Assembly: GCA_002840505.1 (NCBI GenBank) | Contig: PHBC01000006.1 | Span: forward strand, 119,819-183,818 | From: Deltaproteobacteria bacterium HGW-Deltaproteobacteria-2 | Lineage (GTDB): Bacteria > Desulfobacterota > Syntrophia > Syntrophales > Smithellaceae | Length of the DNA: 64,000 nt | Direction of reading: 5' to 3' | Shown: positions 1-10,000 of the stretch, in pieces | How positions within the stretch are numbered: the stretch's first letter is position 1 | Layout of the letters: each line of letters opens with the position of its first letter | Translations under genes and position numbers: made by a program | The notes under the pieces: model-generated | Database searches by the model: none | The model's input: the letters and a program-made list of their open reading frames with translations, nothing else | What the model was told of the DNA's origin: nothing

Positions 1-69
1 CCGGTTGAAGGGCTGCACGCGATGCATAACCATAAAAATATAAAAAAACAGATAAAAGAAATAATTTAA
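1..69 (+). CDS. 3' end of an unidentified gene, cut by the window edge
   Basis: Frame 1 is open from the first base and ends at a TAA at 67-69, giving a 22-residue tail beginning PVEGLHAMHNHK and ending QIKEII. The next gene, assC, starts 41 bases later on the same strand. In known bss/ass operons the radical-SAM activase gene precedes the small gamma-subunit gene, so this could be the end of the activase. The tail itself has no motif that proves it. The frame could also be open by chance. Confidence 0.35.
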   Translation, partial: PVEGLHAMHNHKNIKKQIKEII

Positions 70-110
70 AACAAGAAGTAAAAATTAAACAATAGGAGGA
101 GGTGATATTA

Positions 111-275
111 ATGCCGTTGTGCAAGGAGTGTAAAAAGTTCTTCCCCCTAAAGGAAGATCCGAACAAGGGGGATTGTGTTCAAAGGGTGGTTGATCCGAGA
201 CAGGCCTACTACAAAGCGAAACCGGTGGGAGCAAATATGGACGCAAGTTCGTGCTCTTCATTTGAAAAAAAATAA
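111..275 (+). CDS. assC: Alkyl/benzylsuccinate synthase gamma-type small subunit (AssC/BssC-like)
   Basis: A 54-residue protein starting MPLCKECKKFFPLKEDP with a strong Shine-Dalgarno (AGGAGGAGG) just upstream. Four cysteines (C4, C7, C22, C48) and the CxxCxxFFP start match the BssC/AssC family, tiny HiPIP-like subunits that bind one [4Fe-4S] cluster and pack on the glycyl radical subunit. The size fits BssC (about 60 residues). The gene is the first complete one of the operon: small subunit, extra small protein, assA, assB. The bss order C-A-B is preserved, with one or two genes inserted. A decayed copy of this same gene lies at 750-880. Choosing ass over bss is inference from the extra small subunit and the syntroph-like context. 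Confidence 0.82.
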   Translation: MPLCKECKKFFPLKEDPNKGDCVQRVVDPRQAYYKAKPVGANMDASSCSSFEKK

Positions 276-351
276 AAACAGATCATTTGCTTACCCTTAT
301 TAAAAGGGAAGTCAGCTGAAAAGCCAAAAGGTTAAGAAGGGAGGAAGTTGT

Positions 352-723
352 ATGGCACAAGATGATAAATGGAAACAGGCTTTAGCCGGGACTTTGTCAA
401 CAGGCGCTCATAGAGTGACAGGCGTGGAGGATCGGGAAAAAGTACCGGAAAAAAGTTGTGGGTTATGTAAGAATTTTTCTGAGATTTCTTTTTCGTCGGA
501 TGGCCGGGGGACTTGCCGGATACTTAAAGCAGGTTCGGATATTAGCATAGAGAAACCTGTTTACGTTTTGGAGGGTGATGTACCATTGGCTTTAAGATTT
601 AACACGGACGGTGTGCGTTGTGAAAAGTTTGAAAGGATGGAACTTATCGATACAGATGGTTCGGAGTGTGCGGACCCGGCTTATCGTCGATCACAGCGTC
701 AGATGGAAAAGATTGTGAAGTGA
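352..723 (+). CDS. Cys-rich small protein of the Ass operon, possible fourth subunit
   Basis: A 123-residue hydrophilic protein with RBS GGGAGGAAG. A core around residues 36-93 carries CxxCxxF, a distal Cys about 16 residues later (GTCRIL) and a fourth Cys near residue 90 (VRCEKF). This is the same four-Cys layout as the small HiPIP-like subunits on either side, here with N- and C-terminal extensions. Position between assC and assA suggests it is part of, or assembles, the enzyme. The (1-methylalkyl)succinate synthase of strain HxN1 is described with an additional small subunit (MasB); correspondence to that protein is my inference, not shown by the sequence. Bss operons for toluene do not normally carry this gene, which argues for an alkane-type enzyme. 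Confidence 0.6.
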   Translation: MAQDDKWKQALAGTLSTGAHRVTGVEDREKVPEKSCGLCKNFSEISFSSDGRGTCRILKAGSDISIEKPVYVLEGDVPLALRFNTDGVRCEKFERMELIDTDGSECADPAYRRSQRQMEKIVK

Positions 724-749
724 GAAACAAAGAACTGAGAAAATGAGGA

Positions 750-880
750 GAATGTAAGAGTTCTTCCCGTTAGAGGATGATAATCTGAATCGCAGTAGCG
801 TGTACAAACGGGTAATGGATACAAAGCAGGCCTATTACAGAGAAGAGATGAATGATGAGCTATTGACCCAAAAAAATTAA
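750..880 (+). pseudogene. Decayed, frameshifted second copy of assC
   Basis: Reading ECK at 750-758, then shifting frame by one lost base, gives FFPLEDDNLN...VYKRVMDTKQAYYRE up to the TAA at 878-880. It aligns with residues 6-36 of AssC (ECKKFFPLKEDPNK...VQRVVDPRQAYYKA), and the nucleotide match is also plain (gttcttccc, caggcctattac). The first Cys of the CxxC pair, the Cys after the NxGD segment and the C-terminal Cys are absent, and no start codon is in frame with the ECK segment. This is therefore a dead paralogue rather than a sequencing error in a live gene. It sits immediately before assA and 26 bases after the stop of the 123-residue protein. Confidence 0.8.
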
Positions 881-917
881 AGTAAACTATCAAAGAGATA
901 ACAATGGAGGGTATATT

Positions 918-3419
918 ATGGCAGAGGCAGCAGTAAACATTAAAGAACTGGAAAAAAATCAAGAATGGTGGCGCGTGGCAGAGCAAAAACGGTCTAAACG
1001 CCTGGATTACCTGCGAAAAGCTGTATGGAAGAAAGGGGCCGTCGGCGGATTATATGCGCCCGGCATAAAAGTTGACCTGGAAAGAGTAGGACTTTTTACC
1101 GACGGCTATTTTGCCAATCTGAATGATCCGGGAATGGTACGCCATGCCAAGGCGCTGGCCAATGTACTGGATAACATCACTATTTTTATCACCGACCAGG
1201 CACAGTTGGTGGGGTATGTGGGAAGCGCTCCTCATAACATCCCTTGGCTGATCGAAGGTGGCTCCATATTGAACGAAGAAGTTTATAACGAACAGGGTGT
1301 TGCACCTGAGCCCGAGGCAGAATCGCTGAAAAAGATTGCGGAATTGATCGACAAGTGGAACGGATATAGTGTTCAGGACAGGTTTATACCTTATGTTCTC
1401 TCATTTGCCGCGGAAGAGGGCGTCAAACTATTAAGCGGCGCTGTGGGTTGGGGACTTCCTATTTCCATTTCCGGTTACAACGGCAAGGATTACGAATACA
1501 TTCTGACAGCCAAACGGGGGTTTGAGGACATCATTGCAGAGATTGACCGCAGACAGGAAGAAATGAAAGATAAAGCAAGATCAAAAGCCGGTCCGGAATA
1601 TCTCCATGTGGGTCCCCGAATGATGAATTGGGAAGGCATGAAGATAGCGCTGCAGGCTGTCATCCGGTACGCCAACCGGTATGCGAGACTGGCAAAGATT
1701 GTTGCAGAGAACTACGAAGCCAATCCGAAGCGCAGGGAAGAGCTTCTGCGAATTGCGGAAACCTGCGAACGGGTGCCCGCGAAGCCTCAGCGCAATTTAC
1801 AGGAATCTCTCCAGTTCGACCACTTCCTGCAGGTCGTGGAGCGGTTTGAATCGGGTGGCGGCGCCTGGCCATCCCGTCCGGACTATTATCATGGTCCGTG
1901 GTATGACAAAGATGTCAATATAGACAAACGATTGACCAGGGAAGAGGCGCTTGATCTTGTGGGTGAGTTCATGATTCGCGCCCATGAAGTAGGAGGGTTT
2001 TTCCCTCGCTGGACTCGCGAAGGTCTCCAGGGAATTACAGGAACCTGGGTCTGGACATTGGGTGGTGTAAAACAGGACGGGACCGATGCCTGCAATGATT
2101 TGACCGTTGCATTTCTTCAGGCGGCGCGTCTTGTCCGCGTGTCCAACCCGACTTTTGCCTTCCGCTGGCATCCACAGGTAAAAGACGAGGTAATGCGGGA
2201 ATGTTTTGAATGCATCCGTCAGGGTCTGGGATATCCCTCTATGCGGAACGATCCGGTTCTGATAACCAATGTGATGCATTGGCACGGTCATCCCATCGAG
2301 GAGGCAAGAACCTGGGTTCATCAGGCCTGTATGTCCCCCTGTCCTACTACAAAGCATGGTTTCCAGCCCATGCGCATGGCCTCGGCAACGGCCAATATGG
2401 CGAAGGTTGTTGAATATGCCTTATTCAACGGCTACGATCCGATTGTCAATATGCAGATGGGGCCTCAAACGGGTGACGCGCGGAAATTCAAGAGCTTTGA
2501 TGAGCTTTACAACGCCTGGGCAGAGCAGCTCAAGTGGCTTATGAATCTGCTGACCATGTCCGTCAATTTCGGTCGTGTTATGTCGCCCGAGATGTGTCCG
2601 CGATCGTTTCTATCGTCGATTTCCGAGCGCTGTGTTGAAAGCGGTCAGGATGCAGCTTCCCCGGAAGGTGATCGCGGCAATTCCTGGATTACAGCGTTCA
2701 CCTGGGTGGAAAACATCGACAGTCTCGCCGCGGTGAAAAAGCTGGTTTTTGATGACAAGAAATACACCATGGATCAGTTAATCACTGCCCTGGAAGCTAA
2801 TTGGAACGGCTTCGAGGAAATGCGTCTGGATTTCGTGAAAAACGCACCCAAATGGGGAAACGATGATGATTACGTAGATGATATTATGGTGAAATGCTTA
2901 AGAGAGGCCGCTGCATTCTCCAAAGTAATCAAAGACCCATCCGGAAATAACTGGCCGATATTGCCGGAAAACGTCAGCGGCAATATTCACTATGCCAACA
3001 TCGTGCGTGCGTTACCCAACGGCAGACGACTTGGTGATGCCCTGTATGATGGCGGCATTTCTCCCGGACCGGGATTGGATAAGAAGGGGCCGACAGCAGT
3101 GCTGAAGTCCTGCGGAAAAATCAATCACATAACGGATGGACGCGCGTTCTTGCTGAACCAGCGGTTATCGCCGACGCAGTTATCCGGAGAGAAGGGCTAT
3201 CAATTATGGAGGTCCTATATGCATACCTGGGCAGATCTTGGATTGGACCACATTCAATTCAACGTGATCGACGATACAACACTGCGATCAGCCCAGAGGG
3301 AGCCTGAAAAATATCAGGAAGTTATTGTTCGTGTTGCCGGATACAGTGCGCATTTTGTGGACATCAGCCGCAAGACGCAGGACAACATCATCCAGCGTAC
3401 AGTTCAGGGAATTGGTTAG
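918..3419 (+). CDS. assA: Fumarate-adding glycyl radical enzyme, large catalytic subunit (AssA-like)
   Basis: 833 residues, RBS ATGGAGGG, start MAEAAVNI. This is the catalytic alpha subunit of the alkyl-/benzylsuccinate synthase family, which adds a hydrocarbon radical to fumarate in the anaerobic cytoplasm. The thiyl-radical cysteine is C471 in HQACMSPCPTTK. The glycyl radical site is G808 in RVAGYSAHFVD, 25 residues from the C-terminus. The Cys-Gly spacing and the AHFVDIS tail are those of BssA/AssA rather than pyruvate formate-lyase or glycerol dehydratase. A PFL-like N-terminal domain covers roughly residues 30-680. Gene order (small subunit, extra small subunit, assA, assB) suggests the alkane type, but toluene or another substrate cannot be excluded without a phylogeny. 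Activation requires a radical-SAM activase, which must lie outside the window or at its cut left edge. Confidence 0.88.
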   Translation: MAEAAVNIKELEKNQEWWRVAEQKRSKRLDYLRKAVWKKGAVGGLYAPGIKVDLERVGLFTDGYFANLNDPGMVRHAKALANVLDNITIFITDQAQLVGYVGSAPHNIPWLIEGGSILNEEVYNEQGVAPEPEAESLKKIAELIDKWNGYSVQDRFIPYVLSFAAEEGVKLLSGAVGWGLPISISGYNGKDYEYILTAKRGFEDIIAEIDRRQEEMKDKARSKAGPEYLHVGPRMMNWEGMKIALQAVIRYANRYARLAKIVAENYEANPKRREELLRIAETCERVPAKPQRNLQESLQFDHFLQVVERFESGGGAWPSRPDYYHGPWYDKDVNIDKRLTREEALDLVGEFMIRAHEVGGFFPRWTREGLQGITGTWVWTLGGVKQDGTDACNDLTVAFLQAARLVRVSNPTFAFRWHPQVKDEVMRECFECIRQGLGYPSMRNDPVLITNVMHWHGHPIEEARTWVHQACMSPCPTTKHGFQPMRMASATANMAKVVEYALFNGYDPIVNMQMGPQTGDARKFKSFDELYNAWAEQLKWLMNLLTMSVNFGRVMSPEMCPRSFLSSISERCVESGQDAASPEGDRGNSWITAFTWVENIDSLAAVKKLVFDDKKYTMDQLITALEANWNGFEEMRLDFVKNAPKWGNDDDYVDDIMVKCLREAAAFSKVIKDPSGNNWPILPENVSGNIHYANIVRALPNGRRLGDALYDGGISPGPGLDKKGPTAVLKSCGKINHITDGRAFLLNQRLSPTQLSGEKGYQLWRSYMHTWADLGLDHIQFNVIDDTTLRSAQREPEKYQEVIVRVAGYSAHFVDISRKTQDNIIQRTVQGIG

Positions 3420-3434
3420 AATTCTCGGAAAGTG

Positions 3435-3471
3435 GGTGGGGGGATTGTCAATGATGGGCAATCCCCCCACC
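3435..3471 (+). promoter_or_regulatory. G-rich hairpin between assA and assB
   Basis: A perfect 13-bp stem (GGTGGGGGGATTG at 3435-3447 with its complement at 3459-3471) and an 11-base loop, 16 bases after the assA stop. There is no U-tract afterwards, so it is unlikely to be a simple intrinsic terminator. It may protect the 3' end of assA mRNA or set subunit ratios. A very similar hairpin follows the second assA-type stop at the right edge of the window. Confidence 0.75.
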
Positions 3472-3534
3472 ATCTGACTGAAATAAAAACAAGAAGAGGG
3501 GATACAATCCACGGACACAAAGGAGAAAGAGAAT

Positions 3535-3756
3535 ATGAAATGCGTAGAGTGTAATTTCGATGGCCCTAACGATAAATTCCGTTATTTGTACAATGCCCGG
3601 ATTGATTCATCGCTTACGTTAAGGCAGTGTCCCAACTGCCAGGTATGGCTGGCAGTGGATGAACTGACTGGCGCTATTAAACAGAAAGTCGGTTTGGGCG
3701 AGGCACCTTGGGGCAAATCAGCCGGCATCGAGGGTTTGGCAACAGATAACGTGTGA
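3535..3756 (+). CDS. assB: Alkyl/benzylsuccinate synthase beta-type small subunit (AssB/BssB-like)
   Basis: 73 residues, RBS AAGGAGAAAG, start MKCVECNFDGPNDKFRY. Four cysteines form two CxxC pairs (C3/C6 and C32/C35 in RQCPNCQVW), matching the BssB/AssB family, a small HiPIP-like [4Fe-4S] subunit that caps the catalytic subunit and holds it closed around the active site. It follows assA after the G-rich hairpin and is the last gene of this operon before a convergent gene. Family assignment is strong; ass versus bss follows the assA argument. Confidence 0.82.
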   Translation: MKCVECNFDGPNDKFRYLYNARIDSSLTLRQCPNCQVWLAVDELTGAIKQKVGLGEAPWGKSAGIEGLATDNV

Positions 3757-3793
3757 CAAAACACAACAAGCAGAGATAATATTGGTGATGGAC

Positions 3794-3830
3794 TTATGCC
3801 GATGTTTAGCATTGCTAAACATCGGCATAA
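3794..3830. repeat. Perfect 17-bp palindrome between convergent genes
   Basis: Left arm ttatgccgatgtttagc at 3794-3810 and its exact complement at 3814-3830, separated by 3 bases. It lies between assB and the convergent glucan synthase gene. Neither side has a U-tract. It could be a bidirectional terminator or transcript-stabilising hairpin, or the relic of a small repeat. The next ~170 bases up to 4002 hold no gene; short arms near 3900 and 3955 (ATTCCCGCC and GGGAAT) look like a degenerate palindromic repeat. Confidence 0.7.
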
Positions 3831-4002
3831 TGAAAGGTGGAGTGGGTAAAGTAGTTAACAACATAAATTAACATGCTTTTTTTATCATGATTTATGGATT
3901 CCCGCCTTCGTACCCGAATAACCTAATAAACTAAAGATTACGCGAGGTCATTGCGGCGTCATCTGGGACGGGAATGATAGAAAAATAAATAAGTTCTAAA
4001 AA

Positions 4003-7000
4003 TTAGATTCTCACATCAACCTTGTGTTCTTTTCCATCATCCACAAGGAGCATTATTCCATCGCTTTGCTCCACGCCGTCAACGATCACCATCTTTTTGC
4101 TTTCTGAAATTTGCGCGCGCATGACAAAGATGTGGTAAATTGTTTTTCCATAGCGGTAATGTATATTGAAAACATCCCAATCATCAGGGATGCACGGCGT
4201 AAGACTGAGCTTGTTACCTTCACGTTTTACTCCCAGGAGCGATTCCACAATCAGCCGGTACATCCAGCCTGCCGAGCCTGTATACCATGTCCATCCGCCT
4301 CTTCCGATATGTGGCTCAAGCGCGTAAACATCTGCAGCCACAGCGTAAGGTTCCACTTTATAAGTCGCAATAGCCTCAGAAGATCTTGTGTGGTTCACCG
4401 GGTTAATCATAGTCATAATTTCCCATGCCCGCCGATTGTCTCCCAAAGCTGCAAACGCCATTGCCGCCCAAATAGCTCCGTGGGTGTATTGTCCGCCATT
4501 TTCTCTTACGCCGGGAACATATCCCTTGATGTAGCCGGGATTCAAATTGGACTTATCGAATGGCGGTTCCAGAAGCTGGACTATTCCAATGTCCCTGTGA
4601 ATCAGATGCTTATTCAGCGCTTCCATGGCCAGACGCGAACGTTCGGCATCACCGGCTCCGGACAAAACCGCCCAGCTTTGGGCGATTGAATCAATCCGGC
4701 ATTCGGAGTTTTTGGTCGAACCGAGAGGAGAACCGTCGTCGAAATAAGCACGCCGGTACCACAAGCCATCCCAGCCATGCTGTTCAATATTCAAGCGCAA
4801 CTGTGAAGCTTCTTTTTCGCAATATTTGCCAAAAGATGTGTCGCCGCGTATGCGGGCAATTTCCGCGAATTGCATAAGGATTTTATAAAGGAAAAAACCC
4901 AGCCAGACGCTTTCGCCCTTGCCCTTTATTCCCACCATGTTCATGCTGTCGTTCCAGTCTCCGGAGCCCATTAGCGGCAATCCGTGCTCGCCGAATCGGA
5001 GTCCTCTTCTAATGGCCCTTACGCAGTGCTCATACAAGCTGGCCGTTTCCTGAGATCGGCTGTGCAGATCGTAATACGAATCCTCATCCTTGTTTACCGG
5101 ACGGCCTTTAATGAAAGGAATTGATTCGTCCAGTATGTCTGTATCGCCGGTATGGGATACATAAAAACAGGTTGCAAAGGGCAGCCAGAGGTAATCGTCG
5201 GAGCATTGAGTGCGCACACCCCGTCCCAGAGGTGGATGCCACCAATGCTGGACATCTCCTTCCTTGAATTGGCGGGATGCGCAAAGAAGCAGATGCTCGC
5301 GTGTTAGATTTGAATCGGTATGAATCAGCGCCATTACATCCTGAAGCTGATCGCGGAAGCCGAAGGCGCCCCCCGACTGGTAGTTTCCGGTTCGCGCCCA
5401 AAGCCGGCAGGCCAGTGTCTGGTATGCAAGCCAGCCATTGGCCAGCACGTTGAGAGATGGGTCGGGTGTTTCCACCTGCACGGCATCAAGCGTTTGATCC
5501 CAGTATTGTCTTACGGCATCGAGAGCGTGATGTGCCGCGGATGCTTCCCCAAAACTTTGCGCGAGTTTTCGAGCGTCATCAACGTTACGTCCCAGACCGA
5601 GAGTAAAAACAATCTCTTTTTCTTCTCCATCGGCCAGATCAAATGGAATCTGAATTACGGCACAGGGATCCAATCCGGCGCCAACTTTGCCGGAGAGATG
5701 CTGACGTTTCATAGCCGCCGGATCGTGAAGTGTTCCGTTGCGTCCTAGGAATTCTGTCCGGTTGCAGGTTATGGTTCGCGTCAGCGAGTCTGTGTTGAAG
5801 AAAGCAACCCGATTGGGAAACTCAGTGTTGTAAGGGTTGCTCGCAAAAATAGCGCGGCTTTGGAGGTCAACATCGGTAATTACATGCATGGCTGTTTTCG
5901 TTCTGAGATCACCCAGAACCCATTCCACATATCCCGTAGCGGAGAGGCGACGTGATCGCCCCGTATTATTTTTTATTTTCAACACTGTGAATTTGACCGC
6001 TGCGTCCAGAGCCACGTAAACCTGTACCTCGGAGTGGATACCGCGCTCCGTATGTTCGAATACGCTGTAGCCAAAACCATGCCGGGTTATGTAAGGTGTT
6101 TCCCCGCGTCTGGACAGCGGCATAGGAGACCAAAAGTGGCCGCGTTCCTCATCGCGGAGGAAAAATATTTCTCCACTCCTGTCGCTTACCGGATCGTTGT
6201 ACCAGGGTGTGAGACGGAACTCATGGGCATTCTCTGACCAGGTGTAGGACATGCCACTCTCTGAAATGACGGTGCCGAACTGAGGATTGGCCAGCACATT
6301 CACCCATGGTACCGGCGTCACATGATCCTGGACAGTAGAAATAACGTATTCGCGTCCATCAGGGGTGAATCCGCCCAGGCCATTAAAGAACATCAGATTG
6401 TGGTCAGGCAACTCGGCGACTGGCGAGGGCAGGGCACGATGGGTACGGGTCGGTATCAGGCGCGGAACGGCTGTTTTCAAACTGTCGCGCCGGTTGACCT
6501 GAGCGGCCAGTGTTCCTTTTTTATCTGTAATGATAACGTGAGCGACAGTTTGAATCAGAATGCGGTCTTCTTCCGATATCTGGTCGGTAGATCTGACGAA
6601 AATTCCGCCCAGCTGATCGTTTAAACTGGCAACAGTGCCTGAGGCAATGAGGCCCATTATCTGGTCGTGCAGAAGTTGCCGGTAACCGGCGTGATCTTCA
6701 TTCCAGATTACGAGGTCAACGGCCAATCCTTTTAACCGCCAGTATACGTGTGCCTGAACCAGTTGGCGTACCAATTCGATGTTAGCCTGATCGGAAATCC
6801 TCAACAATACAATTGGTAAATCGCCGGATATGGCATAGCCCCATAAACCGGATTGCCCCCGGTGATTTTCTTTGATGATATTGGAATCGGCGCGCAGAGA
6901 GGCATTGTTGTAGATGACTGAGCTGGCAATGCGGCAGTAAAGCTGGGCGTTGGCTTCCGTAGCATTGATCTGTCTAAGAAGTACCTGACTCTGTGTCCAG

Positions 7001-10000
7001 GCCAGATCGAACACACGATCCGCGATCCGGCGATCCTGGTATTTCTCGACCAGAGTTAATGTTGCTTCCCTGGTTTCGCTGATTCCGAAAACCATATCAA
7101 TCGTAACCGATTGCTCCGGATCAAGCGTTATTCGGGAACGTATGGCGACAATCGGATCAAGCACCGAACCCTGACTTCCCGAGAGTGTTCCAAAGAGATC
7201 GGATGGGTAACCCATTGCTTGCGGATCACTTACGGTGTTTCCGTGGCCGATAAACTGCATCCGGTCAGTCTCATACGAAATCTGCTCGATTTCCGCCCCG
7301 TGTACGGCCATCAGATGAAACATCCAGGGATTTTTCTCGTTTTCAGATCGTGGCCGGCGAGCGCAAAGAATCGCTCTGCGCTGTTCAATAATTTCGGCTT
7401 GAACAAAAAGATTGCTGAATGCCGGATGAATTGTGTCCGCGGCAGGGGGCGCCAAAACCACCTCCGCATAACTCGTGACATCAATAGTTCTTGGCGATCG
7501 CGTACGGTTTTCGATGGTGGTACGGCGCAGTTCGATATCATCTTCCGGCGAAACAACTATTTTTGTATGAACATCAAAATCATAATCCTGGCGGCGAAAT
7601 TCCACACGGCCATCCGAAAAAATAGCCTCATAATGCAGGGGTTGTTTGAGAGTCGGCTGATAGGTTGTTGACCAGACATCACCGGTATTTACATCGCGGA
7701 GGTAACAGAAAGTGCCAAAGTTGTCACAGGTTGTGTCTTCTCTAAAACGAGTTACGGCCATGTCCTTCCAACGGCTGTAACCACCGCCCGCATTAGTTAT
7801 CATTAAGTGATATCTACCGTTGGAAAGCAACTGTACTTCCGGAGTGGGTGTATCGGGGGTGTTAAAAACGCGTACAGGTGTCTCCACACTAACGGATTCT
7901 CTGTGTGAATCGGCGAGTTCGGTGGGGGACGTGTAAAAGGCGACGGCCTTGGGAATCCGTTCCTGTAACAATAACATGGTTGCCTGAAATAATGGTTCCG
8001 ACTCAAAACGCTTCTGCATCGGCCGGCCCAGGAGCAAATAGACCAGTGCAAGCAAAGTCATCCCCTGGTGATGCGCCATGAAGGAACGAACCACAGCGTT
8101 CGATTGCCCTCGCGGCAGACGCGACGGGGTGTAGTCGATTGCTTCATAGAAACCGAATCTCCCTTCAAACCCGGCTGCGGCAAGTTTTTCCAGATTCAGG
8201 CACGCCTCTTCAGGCGCCACCATTAACGCCAGCGCTGAGGCATAGGGAGCAATGACCATATCTTCGGATAATCCGCGCTTGAGACCCAGGCCGGGTACAC
8301 CGAAGGCGCGATACTGGTAGTTGAGATGGCTGTCAATGGCGTTGTAGCCCGATTCCGAAATACCCCAGGGCACAGCATGCTTCTTTCCATACTCGATATG
8401 CCTGGCCACGGCCGCCTTGTAGGTTTGATCCAAAAGAGAGTTTTCATAGGTAGGCATCACCAGAAGCGGCATGAGGTATTCGAACATGGAACCGCTCCAT
8501 GATACCAGCACCGGCCCTCCGCCGGCGGTGGTCAGGAGGCGTCCCAGAGCAAACCAACTCTCCTGAGGCAGTTTACCCTGCGCGATTCCCACGAAAGTGC
8601 TAAATCTAGCTTCCGCTGCCAGTAAATCATAGAAGCTTGTATCCCGCCGCCAGTTGCCGACGTTGTATCCGATTGACAACAGATTACACGCCTTGTCAAA
8701 CAGGAAGTCGTATTCAATCCGGGAGAAATCTCCGCATTGCTTGGCCAGCCCTTCAATATCCGTCATCATGATCTGGGCGCTCCGGCTGGCTTCTGTAACC
8801 AGTCTTCGAAGTTCACCAAGTTGCCTGTGCTCGTCGGAAGTTATATCCGGATTCATCTGCTTCTCAATGGCCGAGAGCAATTCCACTTCCATGTTGATTA
8901 CTTTCCGCATAGTCGGTATTTCATTGAGCTCGGGCAACTTGTTAATCATGTCCGACAATGCCGGGTAAAATATCCAGGGTGTGAAAAACCGTAACTCCTC
9001 AAGGGCTTCCCAGCATTGATCGGTAAAAGCCTTTGCCCACCATCTTAATGGACTATCGGGATCACTATCGGGGACATTGACGGATGTTGCCATCTGTGCC
9101 GCTGATGTTGCCAATTGTTCGAGGTACAAGCGTACGGCCATGAGCGTGGTTGGTTCGGAATGGATTGCATATGCCAGAGTCTTTCTGATTTGAGCGAGCT
9201 GGACTACGTCAGTCTTGCCCGCCGTGCCGGCGAGTACCTCCAGCGTGTCCCGGAGGCCGGGAAATAGCTGCGATCTGATAATTTTTTGATTAGGAAGGGC
9301 GAGAAGTCCCGCCCTTAATGTCAGCAGATGTCCGGAGAGATTTCCGCTGTCCACCGAAGAAATGTAGAGGGGCAACAGCGGTTCCAGCGATTGCGTATCG
9401 TACCAGTTATAAAAATGACCTTTTTGCCGGGTCATGGAATCCATCGTGTGGAGCGCATTTGCTGTACGCTCGATGAATCGCCGCATCGTGATATAGCCTA
9501 AATCCAGGGCGGAGAGATTGGCCAACAGAGACAGTCCCATATTAGTTGGCGAGGTACGATGGGCGACAACGGCAACGGGTTGTTCCTGATAGTTGTCCGG
9601 TGGCAGCCAATTATCGTCCGGACCCACAAAGGTTTCGAAAAAGCTCCACGTTTTACGGGAAATTTTCCTCAGAAAGATGATTTGGTCGGACGTCAGCCTT
9701 ACTTCATGGTAAGCGAAAGGCCGACTGAACAGGTAAGCGATCAGGGGAGAAATCAGCCAGATAACGAGAAAAGGTCCGGCCACAGTCAAAGAAGCCGGAC
9801 GGGAAAAAAGGATGGCCATTGCTGTCACAGTGGCAAATATCGGGGCAAACCACATGGTCCGAACGTAGCCGGTCATGTCATTGCGCGGATTATTATTCGT
9901 GTTTTCCGACGGATTCCATTCCAGAAGCCGTTTGTGTGAAATCAGCATACGCCAGAGGGTGCGCCCAATCGCATCAATGCTAAAATAAGCCTCATAGGGC

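Noticed and set aside
1797..2357. 186-codon open frame antisense to assA
   Set aside because: It lies wholly inside a high-confidence gene, has no RBS or family motif, and is explained by codon bias on the opposite strand.
4111..7671. Several 100-190-codon plus-strand frames opposite the glucan synthase gene
   Set aside because: They are antisense to a continuous 2911-residue protein with intact domains and show no protein-like motifs.
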